A DNA stretch of 64,000 nt from positions 1,426,001-1,490,000 of the forward strand of contig NZ_JAVSJA010000001.1 in NCBI RefSeq assembly GCF_032027425.1, in the 5' to 3' direction. Made by a program: the position numbers and the translations under genes. Positions 21,461-30,147 of this stretch are shown one piece after another. Each line of letters starts with the position of its first letter. The stretch's first letter is position 1. The stretch comes from Microcystis wesenbergii NRERC-220. Lineage in GTDB: Bacteria > Cyanobacteriota > Cyanobacteriia > Cyanobacteriales > Microcystaceae. The notes beneath the pieces were generated by a model, which worked only from the letters and a program-made list of their open reading frames with translations, made no database searches and was not told where the DNA came from.

Positions 21461-22621
21461 ATGAAAGCCATGATTTTGGCGGCTGGCAAAGGAACTCGCG
21501 TGCGTCCGATTACCCATACGATTCCCAAACCGCTGATCCCGATTTTACAAAAGCCGGTGATGGAGTTTTTGTTGGAACTGTTGCGACAGCATGGCTTTGA
21601 TCAGATCATGGTCAATGTCAGTCATTTAGCCGAAGAAATTGAGAGTTATTTCCGCGATGGTCAGCGTTTTGGGGTGCATATCGGCTATTCTTTTGAGGGT
21701 AGAATCGAAGAGGGCGAGTTAATCGGTGATGCCCTGGGATCGGCGGGCGGTTTACGACGAATTCAAGATTTTAATCCCTTTTTTGACGATACTTTTGTGG
21801 TTCTCTGTGGTGATGCGCTGATCGATCTCGATTTAACCGCAGCCGTTAAATGGCATCGAGAAAAAGGAGCGATCGCCACTATCGTCACCAAAACCGTCCC
21901 CAGAGAGGAAGTATCCAGTTATGGGGTGGTAGTTAGCGACGAGGAGGGAAGGATTCTCAGTTTCCAAGAAAAACCAGCCATCGATGAAGCTTTAAGTACC
22001 TGCATTAACACGGGTATCTATATTTTTGAGCCAGAAATCATTGATTTTATTCCCCCTAATAGTAAATACGACATCGGGGGCGAATTATTCCCCGAATTAG
22101 TCGCTAAAGGTGCGCCTTTCTACGCTTTAAACATGGATTTTGAATGGGTGGATATCGGTAAAGTCCCCGACTACTGGCAGGCAATTCGCGGGGTGTTATC
22201 CAGGGAAATTAAAAATGTTGCTATCCCCGGCATCGAAGTCAAACCGGGCATCTACACGGGCTTAAATGTGGGGGTAAACTGGGATAAAGTCGATATCACC
22301 GGACCTGTGTATATCGGGGCAATGACGCGCATTGAAGACGGGGCGAAAATTGTCGGTCCGAGTATGATTGGCCCCAATTGTTGGATTTGTGGCGGCGCGA
22401 CGGTGGATAATAGCGTTATTTTTGAATATTCTCGCCTCGGTCCAGGGGCGCGTTTGGTCGATAAGTTGGTCTTTGGGCGCTATTGTGTTGATAAAACCGG
22501 CGCGGCGATCGATGTGGAAGCGGCAGCCTTGGATTGGTTGATTACCGATACCCGCAAGGTTCCCCCAGAATTTGATCACCCTAAACATCAGGCAATTCGT
22601 TCTTTATTCAATAGCAAGTAG
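21461..22621 (+). CDS. Sugar-1-phosphate nucleotidyltransferase (mannose-1-phosphate guanylyltransferase-like)
   Basis: A 386-aa NDP-sugar pyrophosphorylase. The N-terminal Rossmann-like domain opens MKAMILAAGKGTRVRP with the nucleotide-binding GxGTRxRP loop, then PKPLIPI with the sugar-phosphate Lys. LCGDALIDLD is the metal-binding Asp region, and FQEKP is also conserved. A C-terminal left-handed beta-helix of hexapeptide repeats follows (about 250-350: VYIGAMTRIEDGAKIVGPSM and so on). The substrate is uncertain: GDP-mannose or another NDP-sugar for cell-surface glycans. ATG 21461 follows AAAGGAAATAAACATCA, an acceptable ribosome site. Confidence 0.88.
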   Translation: MKAMILAAGKGTRVRPITHTIPKPLIPILQKPVMEFLLELLRQHGFDQIMVNVSHLAEEIESYFRDGQRFGVHIGYSFEGRIEEGELIGDALGSAGGLRRIQDFNPFFDDTFVVLCGDALIDLDLTAAVKWHREKGAIATIVTKTVPREEVSSYGVVVSDEEGRILSFQEKPAIDEALSTCINTGIYIFEPEIIDFIPPNSKYDIGGELFPELVAKGAPFYALNMDFEWVDIGKVPDYWQAIRGVLSREIKNVAIPGIEVKPGIYTGLNVGVNWDKVDITGPVYIGAMTRIEDGAKIVGPSMIGPNCWICGGATVDNSVIFEYSRLGPGARLVDKLVFGRYCVDKTGAAIDVEAAALDWLITDTRKVPPEFDHPKHQAIRSLFNSK

Positions 22622-22651
22622 GCAACACCCCAACAGGGAACTTTTTACTTG

Positions 22652-22780
22652 ATAAGTACCTAAGCAAAATTAATTACACATATCTAACCACTCCTTGCAT
22701 GAGTGCCTTTTGCCTTTTGCCTTTTGCCTTTTGCCTTTTGCCTATCCTAACCAAGACATTAATTTTGCACGACTACTTAT
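22652..22780. repeat. MITE family D, copy 2, abutting a start codon
   Basis: From ATAAGTACCTAAGCAAAATT to GCACGACTACTTAT, in inverted orientation relative to 20958-21063, with five TTTTGCC heptamers in the centre (about 22708-22742). It ends one base before the ATG at 22782, so it must carry that gene's leader. Confidence 0.8.
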
Positions 22781-22781
22781 C

Positions 22782-24020
22782 ATGTTTGATTCTCCTGTTG
22801 ATCTTCTCATTCTCTCTAATGGTCCTGGAGAAATATCTACATGGGTGCGTCCAGTTGTCAAGAGATTGCGACAAAACTTAACAGAAGATCGATCGCTGTT
22901 GCGGATTTCGGTGATTCTTTCCCCTTGTACTCATTCTATGGGGGCGGAAACGGAAGTAGTTAGGAAATATCCAGAGGTCGATCGAGTCCAGTCGCCAGAA
23001 AACTTCTTTAATTTTCTTTTCTGGGGAAAAACCGCCGATAATTGGGATTGGCACCCCAAGGGCATCGTTTTATTTTTAGGGGGCGATCAATTTTTTGCCC
23101 TCACCATCGGTAAACGTTTGGGTTATCGCACCGTTATCTATGGGGAATGGGAAGCGCGTTGGTATCGGGGGATCGATCGCTTTGCCGTGATGAATACAAG
23201 TGTATTAAATAATATTCCCCAACAATATCAGCATAAATTTACTGTTATCGGCGATTTAATGGTAGATTTGCCCACTGCTATCACCCCCGATGATGCTACC
23301 TTAATTGCACTCCTCCCGGGTTCCAAACCCTCGAAATTAGCCCAGGGTGTACCCCTAACCCTAGCCATTGCCGAAAAGATACACGCGCAGAATCCCCAGA
23401 CTAAATTTTTAATTCCTGTCGCTCCTACCCTAAATTTAGCTTATTTGGCGAAATTTGCCGATCCTAGCTATAATCCGATGATCACTAAAACCGGTTGGAG
23501 TGCTGCCCAATTAAAAAACGGTGAAAAACCCTATCTAGAAACAGCTAAGGGGGTAAAAGTTGACCTAATTACCGATTTTCCCGCCCATAACCAGCTTTCT
23601 CGCTGTCATTTAGCTTTAACGACGGTGGGTGCTAATACTGCCGAATTAGGAGCGCTGGCAATCCCGATGATTATTTTACTACCGACTCAGCAACTAGACG
23701 CGATGCGGACTTGGGACGGTTTACCCGGTTTATTAGCCCAACTGCCGGGGGTGGGGTCTTTATTTGCTAAGATAATTAATCTCTATATGTTGCGGAAAAA
23801 GCGTTTATATGCCTGGCCAAATATTTGGGCCGGTGCAGAAATTGTTCCGGAATTATTGGGGGAATTACAACCAGAAGAAGTGGCAAATATAGTTATATCC
23901 TGGTTAGAAAATCCCCAACAATTAGAGGCTATCCGGCAAAAATTGCGGGCAGTGCGCGGGCAAGCAGGAGCAGTGGATAAGTTAGTATTTATTATTGCCG
24001 AACAACTGTCTAGTTTCTAA
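22782..24020 (+). CDS. LpxB-related glycosyltransferase-like protein
   Basis: A 412-aa protein of the lipid-A-disaccharide-synthase-related group present throughout cyanobacteria. The N-terminus MFDSPVDLLILSNGPGEIST contains the GxGE loop of GT19-like enzymes. DRFAVMNTSVLNNI and a VIGDLMVDLP box follow, then ATLIALLPGSKPSKL, where LLPGSR-type motifs bind UDP. The LALTTVGANTAELGALAIPM stretch corresponds to the acceptor and donor pocket. It may act in lipid A or other glycolipid synthesis, but the true substrate is unknown. The real start is ATG 22782; the apparent longer frame upstream lies in MITE DNA. No clear ribosome site is seen. Confidence 0.82.
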   Translation: MFDSPVDLLILSNGPGEISTWVRPVVKRLRQNLTEDRSLLRISVILSPCTHSMGAETEVVRKYPEVDRVQSPENFFNFLFWGKTADNWDWHPKGIVLFLGGDQFFALTIGKRLGYRTVIYGEWEARWYRGIDRFAVMNTSVLNNIPQQYQHKFTVIGDLMVDLPTAITPDDATLIALLPGSKPSKLAQGVPLTLAIAEKIHAQNPQTKFLIPVAPTLNLAYLAKFADPSYNPMITKTGWSAAQLKNGEKPYLETAKGVKVDLITDFPAHNQLSRCHLALTTVGANTAELGALAIPMIILLPTQQLDAMRTWDGLPGLLAQLPGVGSLFAKIINLYMLRKKRLYAWPNIWAGAEIVPELLGELQPEEVANIVISWLENPQQLEAIRQKLRAVRGQAGAVDKLVFIIAEQLSSF

Positions 24021-24032
24021 TCAATCAGAGAA

Positions 24033-25979
24033 TTAAGCTTGTTGGTAGTGAGGATCAATTTCGATTAATTTATTAACAGTTTGATAGAATTCCTGCTGAT
24101 AAAATTCCCGTTGATTGCTGTCGAGAGCATTAATTAATTGTTCTTGACAGTAGCGACGATATTCCATTAAACTAATTTTTTCCATAGCTATAATAGCATT
24201 TTTTATCTGTTCTTCTGGCTGCAAAATTTGCTGACTGGTATGTTCATTTAAGTGAAATAAAGAATTAAAATCACGATTTTTGTCTGCGGTGATCATCAAT
24301 AAATGATTCTGTAAAGCTGACATCAAATCTCTTTGGTTAGTAATTTGGGTTTCTAACTCTAGAATTACTTGCCATAACCAACGATAATCAGGGAGATTAA
24401 AAATTAAATCTTTTTCATCCAAAAGTTCACAAATGAGCCTCCGATATTCGGGAGAATGGAGATAGATTAGTAATAGTAACCATTCGGCTTTTTCTGAGCC
24501 GTTTTTTTCGGATTTATCTAGGATATTTTTCCTTTTAATTGCTGGCGATTGAGCTTGTCGAAATGCGTCGAACCGTGGACGGTGAGCTTCGTCGAACCGA
24601 GGTTTATTAACTTGCTTTGAGAGATTTTTTAAAATATATGGCAAACGAGCGGCATCTTTTTGAGCCAAAATTTCAGCACAATAATCTAGGTAAAAAGTCC
24701 GTTGATTGCCGTCGATTAACTTTTGCAGTAAACTGATCATACTACTAGACACTTGTTGAAAATGTAGTCCCTGTTTTAAATCTTTATTAACTAACATTTG
24801 CGAGATTTGCCAATCAATCCAAAAAGGAGATTTTTCGATTAATTCTCGATAACTATGGGCGGTGAGCTTGTCGAATCCGTGGTACCCGTCAGCACGAGAT
24901 TTAAGAAATTCATCGGCATCTTTACCATCGGGAAGATTGAGGATTTTTAGGTTAACTTGTCCCGAATAAACTAGAGAGTTAATTTCCTCGATCGCTCTTT
25001 GTGTTGCTTTAATTCCCGCTTGATCGGCATCAAAATTAAAGATTATTTGTTTACTTTCACTGTAGCGCAAAAGTAGTTTAATTTGCTCTTGACTTAAAGC
25101 TGTTCCTAAACAGGCAACCACATTAGTAATACCGGCAGCATGGAGAGCGATCGCATCAAAATAACCCTCCACAACTATCGCTAAATCTTGCTGAATAATT
25201 GCCTGTTTAGCTCGATCGAGAGCAAAGAGAGTTTTTCCCTTTTCAAATAGAGGAGTATCGGGAGAATTTAGATACTTTGGCTGCTCATTACCTAAAGTAC
25301 GACTACCAAAAGCGATCGCACGTCCTTGACTATCAAAAATAGGAATCATTAAACGATCTCGAAATTGATCGTAATAACCACTACCATTTTGACGCGCTTT
25401 AATTAATCCTGCTTGTTCCACTAAAGCCACAGGATAGCGCTTTTGTTCCACCAAATAACGATAGAGCGTTTCCCAACCTTCCGGAGAATATCCCAGTTGA
25501 AAAGTTGCGATAGTTTCTGGGGTTAGTTGTCGTTGTACCTTAAGATAATCTAACGCTTTTTCCCCTTGGGGTTGACTAAGGGCGTGTTGATAAAAACTCA
25601 CCGCTACGGCCATTATTTCGTATAATTGTTCCTTGAGGGATAATTTCTGTTCTAATTCCTGACGCTGTTCTACTGCTAGAGTTTTAATCGGGATTTGATA
25701 CCTTCTAGCGAGATCGAAAACCACCTCACTAAAAGATTGTTTCCCCACTTCCATGAAAAATTTAATCCCGTTTCCCCCCGCACCACAGCCAAAACAGTAA
25801 TACATTTGTTTGGCAGGACTAACCGTAAAACTGGGGGATTTTTCCTCGTGAAAAGGACATAAACCAACGTATTCCCTTCCCCTTTTTTTGAGGACGACTC
25901 TCTCGGAAATTAAATCCACAATATCAATTCTTTGTTTAACTTCTTCGATCGTGTCCGGATGTAGTCGCGGTGTATCCAT
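24033..25979 (-). CDS. dnaG: DNA primase DnaG
   Basis: A 648-aa primase that makes RNA primers at the replication fork. The N-terminal zinc ribbon shows CPFHEEKSPSF and YYCFGCGAGGNGI (residues about 42-73). The RNA polymerase/TOPRIM core shows FRDRLMIPIFDSQGRAIAFG, AIVVEGYFDAIALHAAGI and IIFNFDADQAGIKAT, with the metal-binding Glu and Asp residues intact. A helicase-interaction-like C-terminus follows. Two in-frame repeat insertions add odd peptides, HGFDKLTAH (near residue 370) and RFDEAHRPRFDAFRQAQ (near 460-476). It is convergent with the LpxB-like gene (12 bp apart). Confidence 0.96.
   Translation of the reverse strand: MDTPRLHPDTIEEVKQRIDIVDLISERVVLKKRGREYVGLCPFHEEKSPSFTVSPAKQMYYCFGCGAGGNGIKFFMEVGKQSFSEVVFDLARRYQIPIKTLAVEQRQELEQKLSLKEQLYEIMAVAVSFYQHALSQPQGEKALDYLKVQRQLTPETIATFQLGYSPEGWETLYRYLVEQKRYPVALVEQAGLIKARQNGSGYYDQFRDRLMIPIFDSQGRAIAFGSRTLGNEQPKYLNSPDTPLFEKGKTLFALDRAKQAIIQQDLAIVVEGYFDAIALHAAGITNVVACLGTALSQEQIKLLLRYSESKQIIFNFDADQAGIKATQRAIEEINSLVYSGQVNLKILNLPDGKDADEFLKSRADGYHGFDKLTAHSYRELIEKSPFWIDWQISQMLVNKDLKQGLHFQQVSSSMISLLQKLIDGNQRTFYLDYCAEILAQKDAARLPYILKNLSKQVNKPRFDEAHRPRFDAFRQAQSPAIKRKNILDKSEKNGSEKAEWLLLLIYLHSPEYRRLICELLDEKDLIFNLPDYRWLWQVILELETQITNQRDLMSALQNHLLMITADKNRDFNSLFHLNEHTSQQILQPEEQIKNAIIAMEKISLMEYRRYCQEQLINALDSNQREFYQQEFYQTVNKLIEIDPHYQQA
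24548..24602. repeat. GAGCTTGTCGAA-type repeat inside dnaG
   Basis: Two partial copies of a GAGCTT(C)GTCGAA motif separated by CCGTGGACGGT sit inside the dnaG frame and keep it open, encoding the peptide RFDEAHRPRFDAFRQAQ. The same motif recurs at 24857-24882. Confidence 0.65.
24857..24882. repeat. Second GAGCTTGTCGAA-type repeat inside dnaG
   Basis: GGCGGTGAGCTTGTCGAATC followed by CGTGG is inserted in frame and encodes HGFDKLTA in the region between the DnaG core and its C-terminal domain. Confidence 0.6.
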
Positions 25980-26347
25980 AATCAGTTATCAGCAGTCAGG
26001 AGTCAGATGTGAGTTTTAAGTGAGCAGTATATATTAAGTGAGCAGTACTAAAGCTGATCACTGAAAAATCTCCCCAACACCTAGCACCCCCACTAAGGCC
26101 CTTTTTGACTCCTGGAAATTCGCACCCATAAGTAATAAGAAAGGACTTGACTTTGGCGGCGGCTTGTGCTATGCTTTTCTCATAATGGGAATCTTTGCAA
26201 ATTTTGCTGGATTCAAATACTCCCATTGTGAATAAAATCCTTTAAAAATATTATCTCAAAATCTCCCGACAAAAACAAGCAAAATTTCGCCCATAATTGT
26301 TAAGTTTTGTTAAAAAGAAATGCAGAGACGGGCAAGGAAAGAACTGG
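25980..26347. other. Spacer with short repeats
   Basis: AGTCAGGAGTCAG, AAGTGAGCAGTA (twice) and GATCACTGA repeats. A minus-strand frame at 25996-26226 ends in low-complexity repeat text and is not convincing as a gene, though its first 40 codons (about 26226-26105) could be a remnant. Confidence 0.4.
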
Positions 26348-27472
26348 TTACTGATCACTGAACAACTTCCCCACTGCGATGGCTGCATTTTGTCCTCCGA
26401 ACCCGAAACTAAGACAGAGACAATTGTGCGGGGAAAAATTAACAGCCGATCTAGCTAAATTTAATTGAAAAGGCGACTGGCGCACACCGACACAGGGGGG
26501 AATTAGCTGATTTTTGAGAGCCATTAAACAAAAAGCCACACCTAATGCCCCTGAAGCCCCTAAAGTGTGTCCTGTTGCGCCTTTTGTCGAGCTTACAGCC
26601 ACTTGCGAGCCAAAAATGCTGGCGATCAGGTTTGCCTCCCGTTCATCGTTTAAACGCGTGCTAGTGCCGTGGGCGTGAATGTAATTAATTTCATCTTTTC
26701 TTAATTGACTTCTGTGCAAACATAGTTCTATGGCTTTGGTAGCACTACGATTATTCACCGCCGGGGCGCTAACATGATCGGCATCACAGCTAAAACCATA
26801 GCCCAAAATCTGCCCGTAGATGGGGGCATTTCTGCTTAAAGCCAGTTCTTCCGATTCAAGGACTAAAATTGCGCCACCTTCGCCCAAAACTAAGCCCTCT
26901 CTAGCTCTATCAAAAGGATAACAGCCCGTTTTCGCCAAAGCTCCAATCTGTTCAAATCCCACCAAAGTTAAGGGAGTGATCGGAGTTTCGATCGCCCCGA
27001 CTAAAACTCGATCGCATTCTCCCATTTTGATTAATTCTACACCCTGGGCGATCGACCAGATAGCCGTGGCACAGGCCGCCATGGGTGCTAACACTGGGGC
27101 GCCGGTTTCTATCAATCTAGCGGTCAATACCGAGGCGCGATCGGGTAAACTATCTAACCAGTTTTCTACTATTCCCGTCGCTGCCATCCGTTCCCATAAA
27201 CCCTGACAACCACGACTAGAACCGATAGTGACACCACAATCCTTTAAGGGAGGGGTTAATTTCGCATCTTTGAGGGCAGCAATCAGGGCAATTTTGGTTA
27301 AATCCTCTAAAAATGCCGGTTTGTGACCGATTAAACCCAGGGGTAAAGCGGGTAAATCAGAAAAGGGTTGTTGCCTAGTTATACCGGTTTTGCCCTCTAG
27401 TAATCTTTGCCAACTCTGACTTAAATTTCCCAGAGAACTGATCAACCCAATTCCCGTCACCACAACATTCAT
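26348..27472 (-). CDS. Beta-ketoacyl-ACP synthase (KAS II/FabF-like)
   Basis: A 374-aa condensing enzyme of the thiolase fold. The catalytic triad is intact: Cys134 in PMAACATAIWSI, His268 in IHAHGTSTRLND, and His302 in STKGATGHTLGASG. It is shorter (374 versus about 410) and more divergent than housekeeping FabF, and no other fatty-acid gene is adjacent. It may be an accessory KAS for a specialised acyl chain rather than the main elongation enzyme. ATG 27472 begins MNVVVTGIGLISSLG, the standard start. Heptameric repeats lie directly upstream. Confidence 0.88.
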   Translation of the reverse strand: MNVVVTGIGLISSLGNLSQSWQRLLEGKTGITRQQPFSDLPALPLGLIGHKPAFLEDLTKIALIAALKDAKLTPPLKDCGVTIGSSRGCQGLWERMAATGIVENWLDSLPDRASVLTARLIETGAPVLAPMAACATAIWSIAQGVELIKMGECDRVLVGAIETPITPLTLVGFEQIGALAKTGCYPFDRAREGLVLGEGGAILVLESEELALSRNAPIYGQILGYGFSCDADHVSAPAVNNRSATKAIELCLHRSQLRKDEINYIHAHGTSTRLNDEREANLIASIFGSQVAVSSTKGATGHTLGASGALGVAFCLMALKNQLIPPCVGVRQSPFQLNLARSAVNFSPHNCLCLSFGFGGQNAAIAVGKLFSDQ

Positions 27473-27473
27473 T

Positions 27474-27528
27474 TATCAGTTATCAGGTATCAGTTATCAG
27501 TTATCAGTTATCAGTTATCAGTTATCGG
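27474..27528. repeat. CAGTTAT heptamer array
   Basis: Seven or so tandem ATCAGTT units directly upstream of the ketoacyl synthase start codon. This is the type of short tandem repeat common in this genome. Instability could alter the promoter-to-start distance. Confidence 0.8.
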
Positions 27529-27598
27529 AATATTAAATGATTGGGGGGGGGACGGCGAAGATTAAATTATTGTCGCCTGGTCCCACCCAACCCGATCG

Positions 27599-28336
27599 CT
27601 ATTTTTTCAGGTTTTCCGCACCAGAAACAACTTTGGCCGAGTCAATTTTATCCCCTTGTTTGATCGTATCGATCACTTCCATTCCCTCAGTTACATAACC
27701 AAAAACGGCATAATCACCATCGAGGAAATTGATATCCGACAGGGCAAAATAAAACTGAGAAGAAGCGGAATTAGGCTGTTGAGAACGGGCCATTGCGATC
27801 GCACCGCGTTTATGGGGTAAAGCGACGATGGGAGTGCGGGCCGTGGACTGTTGACCGATTGCTTGCCCATAAATCGGCTCTTTTTCGTCTTTGAGGAGAA
27901 TTTCCAGGGGAACATAACGGGATTGCTTGGTTTTCGGATCGACAAAACCACCAGTTCCGCGACCTTGGGGATCACCCCCTTGGGCGACAAAAGGCTGCGG
28001 TTCTGTAACCACGCGATGGAAAGTTAAACCATTATAAAAACCTCTCTCCACCAGATCCACAAAGTTACCAGCAGTAATTGGGGCCGCATTGCCATCAATT
28101 TCGATCGTTACCGGTTTACCTTTGATGATCATCTCGACCACGGCAGTTCCATCTAAGCGGGGTTTGTAATTATCCATGTTGACACTGCCCGAACTGGCAG
28201 ATTTAGGGTTTTCGATGATAATAGAATTATCGGGGGTGGAGTTAGCTTCTGGGGAAGAACAGCCGAAAAGTGTCGTCGTTGTGATTAAAAAAACACAAAC
28301 CACAGACAGCCAGCAAGATTTTCTTATCTTCATCAT
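27599..28336 (-). CDS. Cyclophilin-type peptidyl-prolyl isomerase, lipoprotein
   Basis: A 245-aa protein with a lipoprotein signal: MKIRKSCWLSV, a hydrophobic run, then the lipobox LFGCSS with Cys at about residue 26, so it is probably anchored in a membrane facing the periplasm or thylakoid lumen. The cyclophilin domain (about 60-243) shows ITAGNFVDLVERGFYNGLTF, FHRVV, FVAQGGDPQGRGTGG and FYFALSDINFLDGDYAVFG. It catalyses cis-trans isomerisation of Xaa-Pro bonds during folding of exported proteins. It lies 28 bp downstream of ycf4 in the same direction, so the two are probably an operon. Confidence 0.93.
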   Translation of the reverse strand: MMKIRKSCWLSVVCVFLITTTTLFGCSSPEANSTPDNSIIIENPKSASSGSVNMDNYKPRLDGTAVVEMIIKGKPVTIEIDGNAAPITAGNFVDLVERGFYNGLTFHRVVTEPQPFVAQGGDPQGRGTGGFVDPKTKQSRYVPLEILLKDEKEPIYGQAIGQQSTARTPIVALPHKRGAIAMARSQQPNSASSQFYFALSDINFLDGDYAVFGYVTEGMEVIDTIKQGDKIDSAKVVSGAENLKK

Positions 28337-28364
28337 TTTATAGCCAAAAAGAGCGAAAAAAGGA

Positions 28365-28931
28365 CTACAATCCCTCTAGAGGAATTTCCAGAAAACGAGC
28401 GAGTTCTGCCCCTTGATTTTCCAATTCCGAGAGGGACATAGGATCACCGACGCGAGTTAAAGGGATATCGCGACGCTGTTTAATCCGCAGGAATAGTTCC
28501 CGTTTCGGGTTGAGTCCTTCTCGCACTTCGGCCCGCACAGCTTGCACATCTTCCAGGGGCCAATCGAGATCGATGCGGCGATTTTTGCCAGGGTAGCCCC
28601 AACGAAAGATTTTAACTTTGCCGGTTTCCTTATTAAACTCGTTGTAACCACCTCCGACATTCCAGAGGAGAGATAACCAGAGATAGATGGCTAAAAGAGT
28701 CCCCGCAGTACCATAAAAGAGGAGGGCGACTCCTTGGGGAATAAATTGTAAGGCACTGGTATCGCTAACGAGAAGTAGATTGACCTTCAAATAACTGGAA
28801 AGACCAGCGAGGAGAAACCCTAGACCGCCAATAGAGACGATTACAGCCCAAAAATAGTTACTAGGGCGACGGGAACCCACTACTTCTTGCCGTAGGATTA
28901 GGCTATCTTTACTTGTTGTTTGCGCTTTCAT
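28365..28931 (-). CDS. ycf4: Photosystem I assembly protein Ycf4
   Basis: A 188-aa thylakoid membrane protein that helps assemble photosystem I. Two N-terminal membrane helices (NYFWAVIVSIGGLGFLLAGL and ALLFYGTAGTLLAIYLWLSL) follow the conserved SRRPSNYFWA start. The soluble C-terminal half carries GGGYNEFNKETGKVKIFRWG, LEDVQAVRAEVREGLNP and the ending LARFLEIPLEGL. Length is typical. The cyclophilin gene follows 28 bp downstream. Its upstream 180 bp show a GC-poor spacer without other genes. Confidence 0.96.
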   Translation of the reverse strand: MKAQTTSKDSLILRQEVVGSRRPSNYFWAVIVSIGGLGFLLAGLSSYLKVNLLLVSDTSALQFIPQGVALLFYGTAGTLLAIYLWLSLLWNVGGGYNEFNKETGKVKIFRWGYPGKNRRIDLDWPLEDVQAVRAEVREGLNPKRELFLRIKQRRDIPLTRVGDPMSLSELENQGAELARFLEIPLEGL

Positions 28932-29118
28932 GAATTGTTTTTAAGGTTGCCTAGAGTCATTTTACCAGCTTTTTTCTCCCCACTCCCCCGCTCCCCACTT
29001 CCCCAACGGCCCTAGGGCAGGGGGGGGAGATTCGGCTAATCTAAGAATAAGCGGTTTAAATACGTCTTAGCTTATCAGTTTCTCTATTCTCAATCAGTCC
29101 CACTTGTGCCGTGACTAA

Positions 29119-29913
29119 TTAACCGATTTCCACATTACCTGTACCTTGAAACATCAGCCAAGAGAGGAAAAAATTAGCCACAAAAATCGCTAATAAAGAA
29201 GTTACCACAGCCGTGGTAGTAGATTGACCAACTCCTTTAGCACCGCCGGTGGTGGTTAAACCCCAACTGCAGCCGATAATGGCAATTAAAACCCCAAAAA
29301 TTAGCGACTTTAACATAGAACTAATTAAATCCCATGTTTCCAGAAAATTTTGGGCTGATTGTAAGAATAGAGAATAGGAAATGCCGTAAAGACTATCGGA
29401 AATAAATAAACCCCCCAGTAGCCCTGTGACTAAAGAGATAATAGTGAGCAGCGGTAACATTAAACTACAGGCAATCACCCGGGGAATGACCAAATAATCG
29501 ATCGGATCGGTTTTTAAAATATATAAAGCGTCAATTTGTTCTGTTACTCGCATTGTACCAATTTCGGCGGCAAAAGCCGAGCCAACTCTCCCCGCCACCA
29601 CCACCGCAGTTAAAACCGGGGCTAATTCTCTTGTTAAAGCCAAGGAAAGAACTCCCCCAACAAAACTACCCGCCCCAAAAAAAATAAATTCTCTGGCTAC
29701 CTGAATAGTGAAAACCATACCCACAAAAGCAGCAGTAATTAGGGCAATTGTCAAGGATTCTGGCCCCACAATACTCATTTGTTCCAGAGTATTACGCCGG
29801 TGGATTTTGCCATTAAGAATATGTAAAAAAGTTTGTCCCGCTAACAAACTGGCAGCCCCCAAACGCTGAAACCATAAACTTAAACCACCGGCAGCATCAC
29901 TTTTTCTTGGCAT
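29119..29913 (-). CDS. MlaE-family lipid ABC transporter permease
   Basis: A 264-aa permease of the MlaE/TGD1 type, which moves lipids between membranes together with an ATPase (MlaF) and an MCE protein (MlaD). It has about five hydrophobic segments and the family signature ALTRELAPVLTAVVVAGRVG followed by SAFAAEIGTMRVTEQIDAL (about 90-130), then DPIDYLVIPRV. The permease core is complete. No ATPase or MCE gene lies next to it, which is common in cyanobacteria. ATG 29913. A MITE lies upstream. Confidence 0.9.
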   Translation of the reverse strand: MPRKSDAAGGLSLWFQRLGAASLLAGQTFLHILNGKIHRRNTLEQMSIVGPESLTIALITAAFVGMVFTIQVAREFIFFGAGSFVGGVLSLALTRELAPVLTAVVVAGRVGSAFAAEIGTMRVTEQIDALYILKTDPIDYLVIPRVIACSLMLPLLTIISLVTGLLGGLFISDSLYGISYSLFLQSAQNFLETWDLISSMLKSLIFGVLIAIIGCSWGLTTTGGAKGVGQSTTTAVVTSLLAIFVANFFLSWLMFQGTGNVEIG

Positions 29914-29967
29914 TTGTCGAGGGAATATCGCGAAAATTTAACTTATTATAGGCGAGAATTCCCTCTG

Positions 29968-30039
29968 ATACTAAATCCGTTGAGTAACGCACAGAAACAG
30001 AAAACGGGTTTCTCGGAGAAACCCGTTTTCTACTCATGT
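29968..30039. repeat. MITE family A, partial copy 2
   Basis: ATACTAAATCC end, then the palindrome GAAAACGGGTTTCTC with one-base loop (30000-30030), with an extra ACAGAA just before it. The right half of the element is missing beyond CTACTCATG. Confidence 0.82.
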
Positions 30040-30147
30040 GCTTTGATGCCACTCGATCGAGGGATAACAAACCATGGTTTTGTGCTGCGGGCAGGGGATA
30101 ATAGAATTATCTAGTAGCCGTCAGCTATCAACCCTGATTCTTTATCC

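Noticed and set aside
22695-22781. Upstream N-terminal extension of the LpxB-like gene
   Set aside because: The extra residues are translated MITE heptamers (LLPFAFCLLPFA); conservation starts at ATG 22782.
25996-26226. Minus-strand frame of 76 codons before dnaG
   Set aside because: Its end is made of spacer repeats and it resembles no gene I know; at best a remnant.
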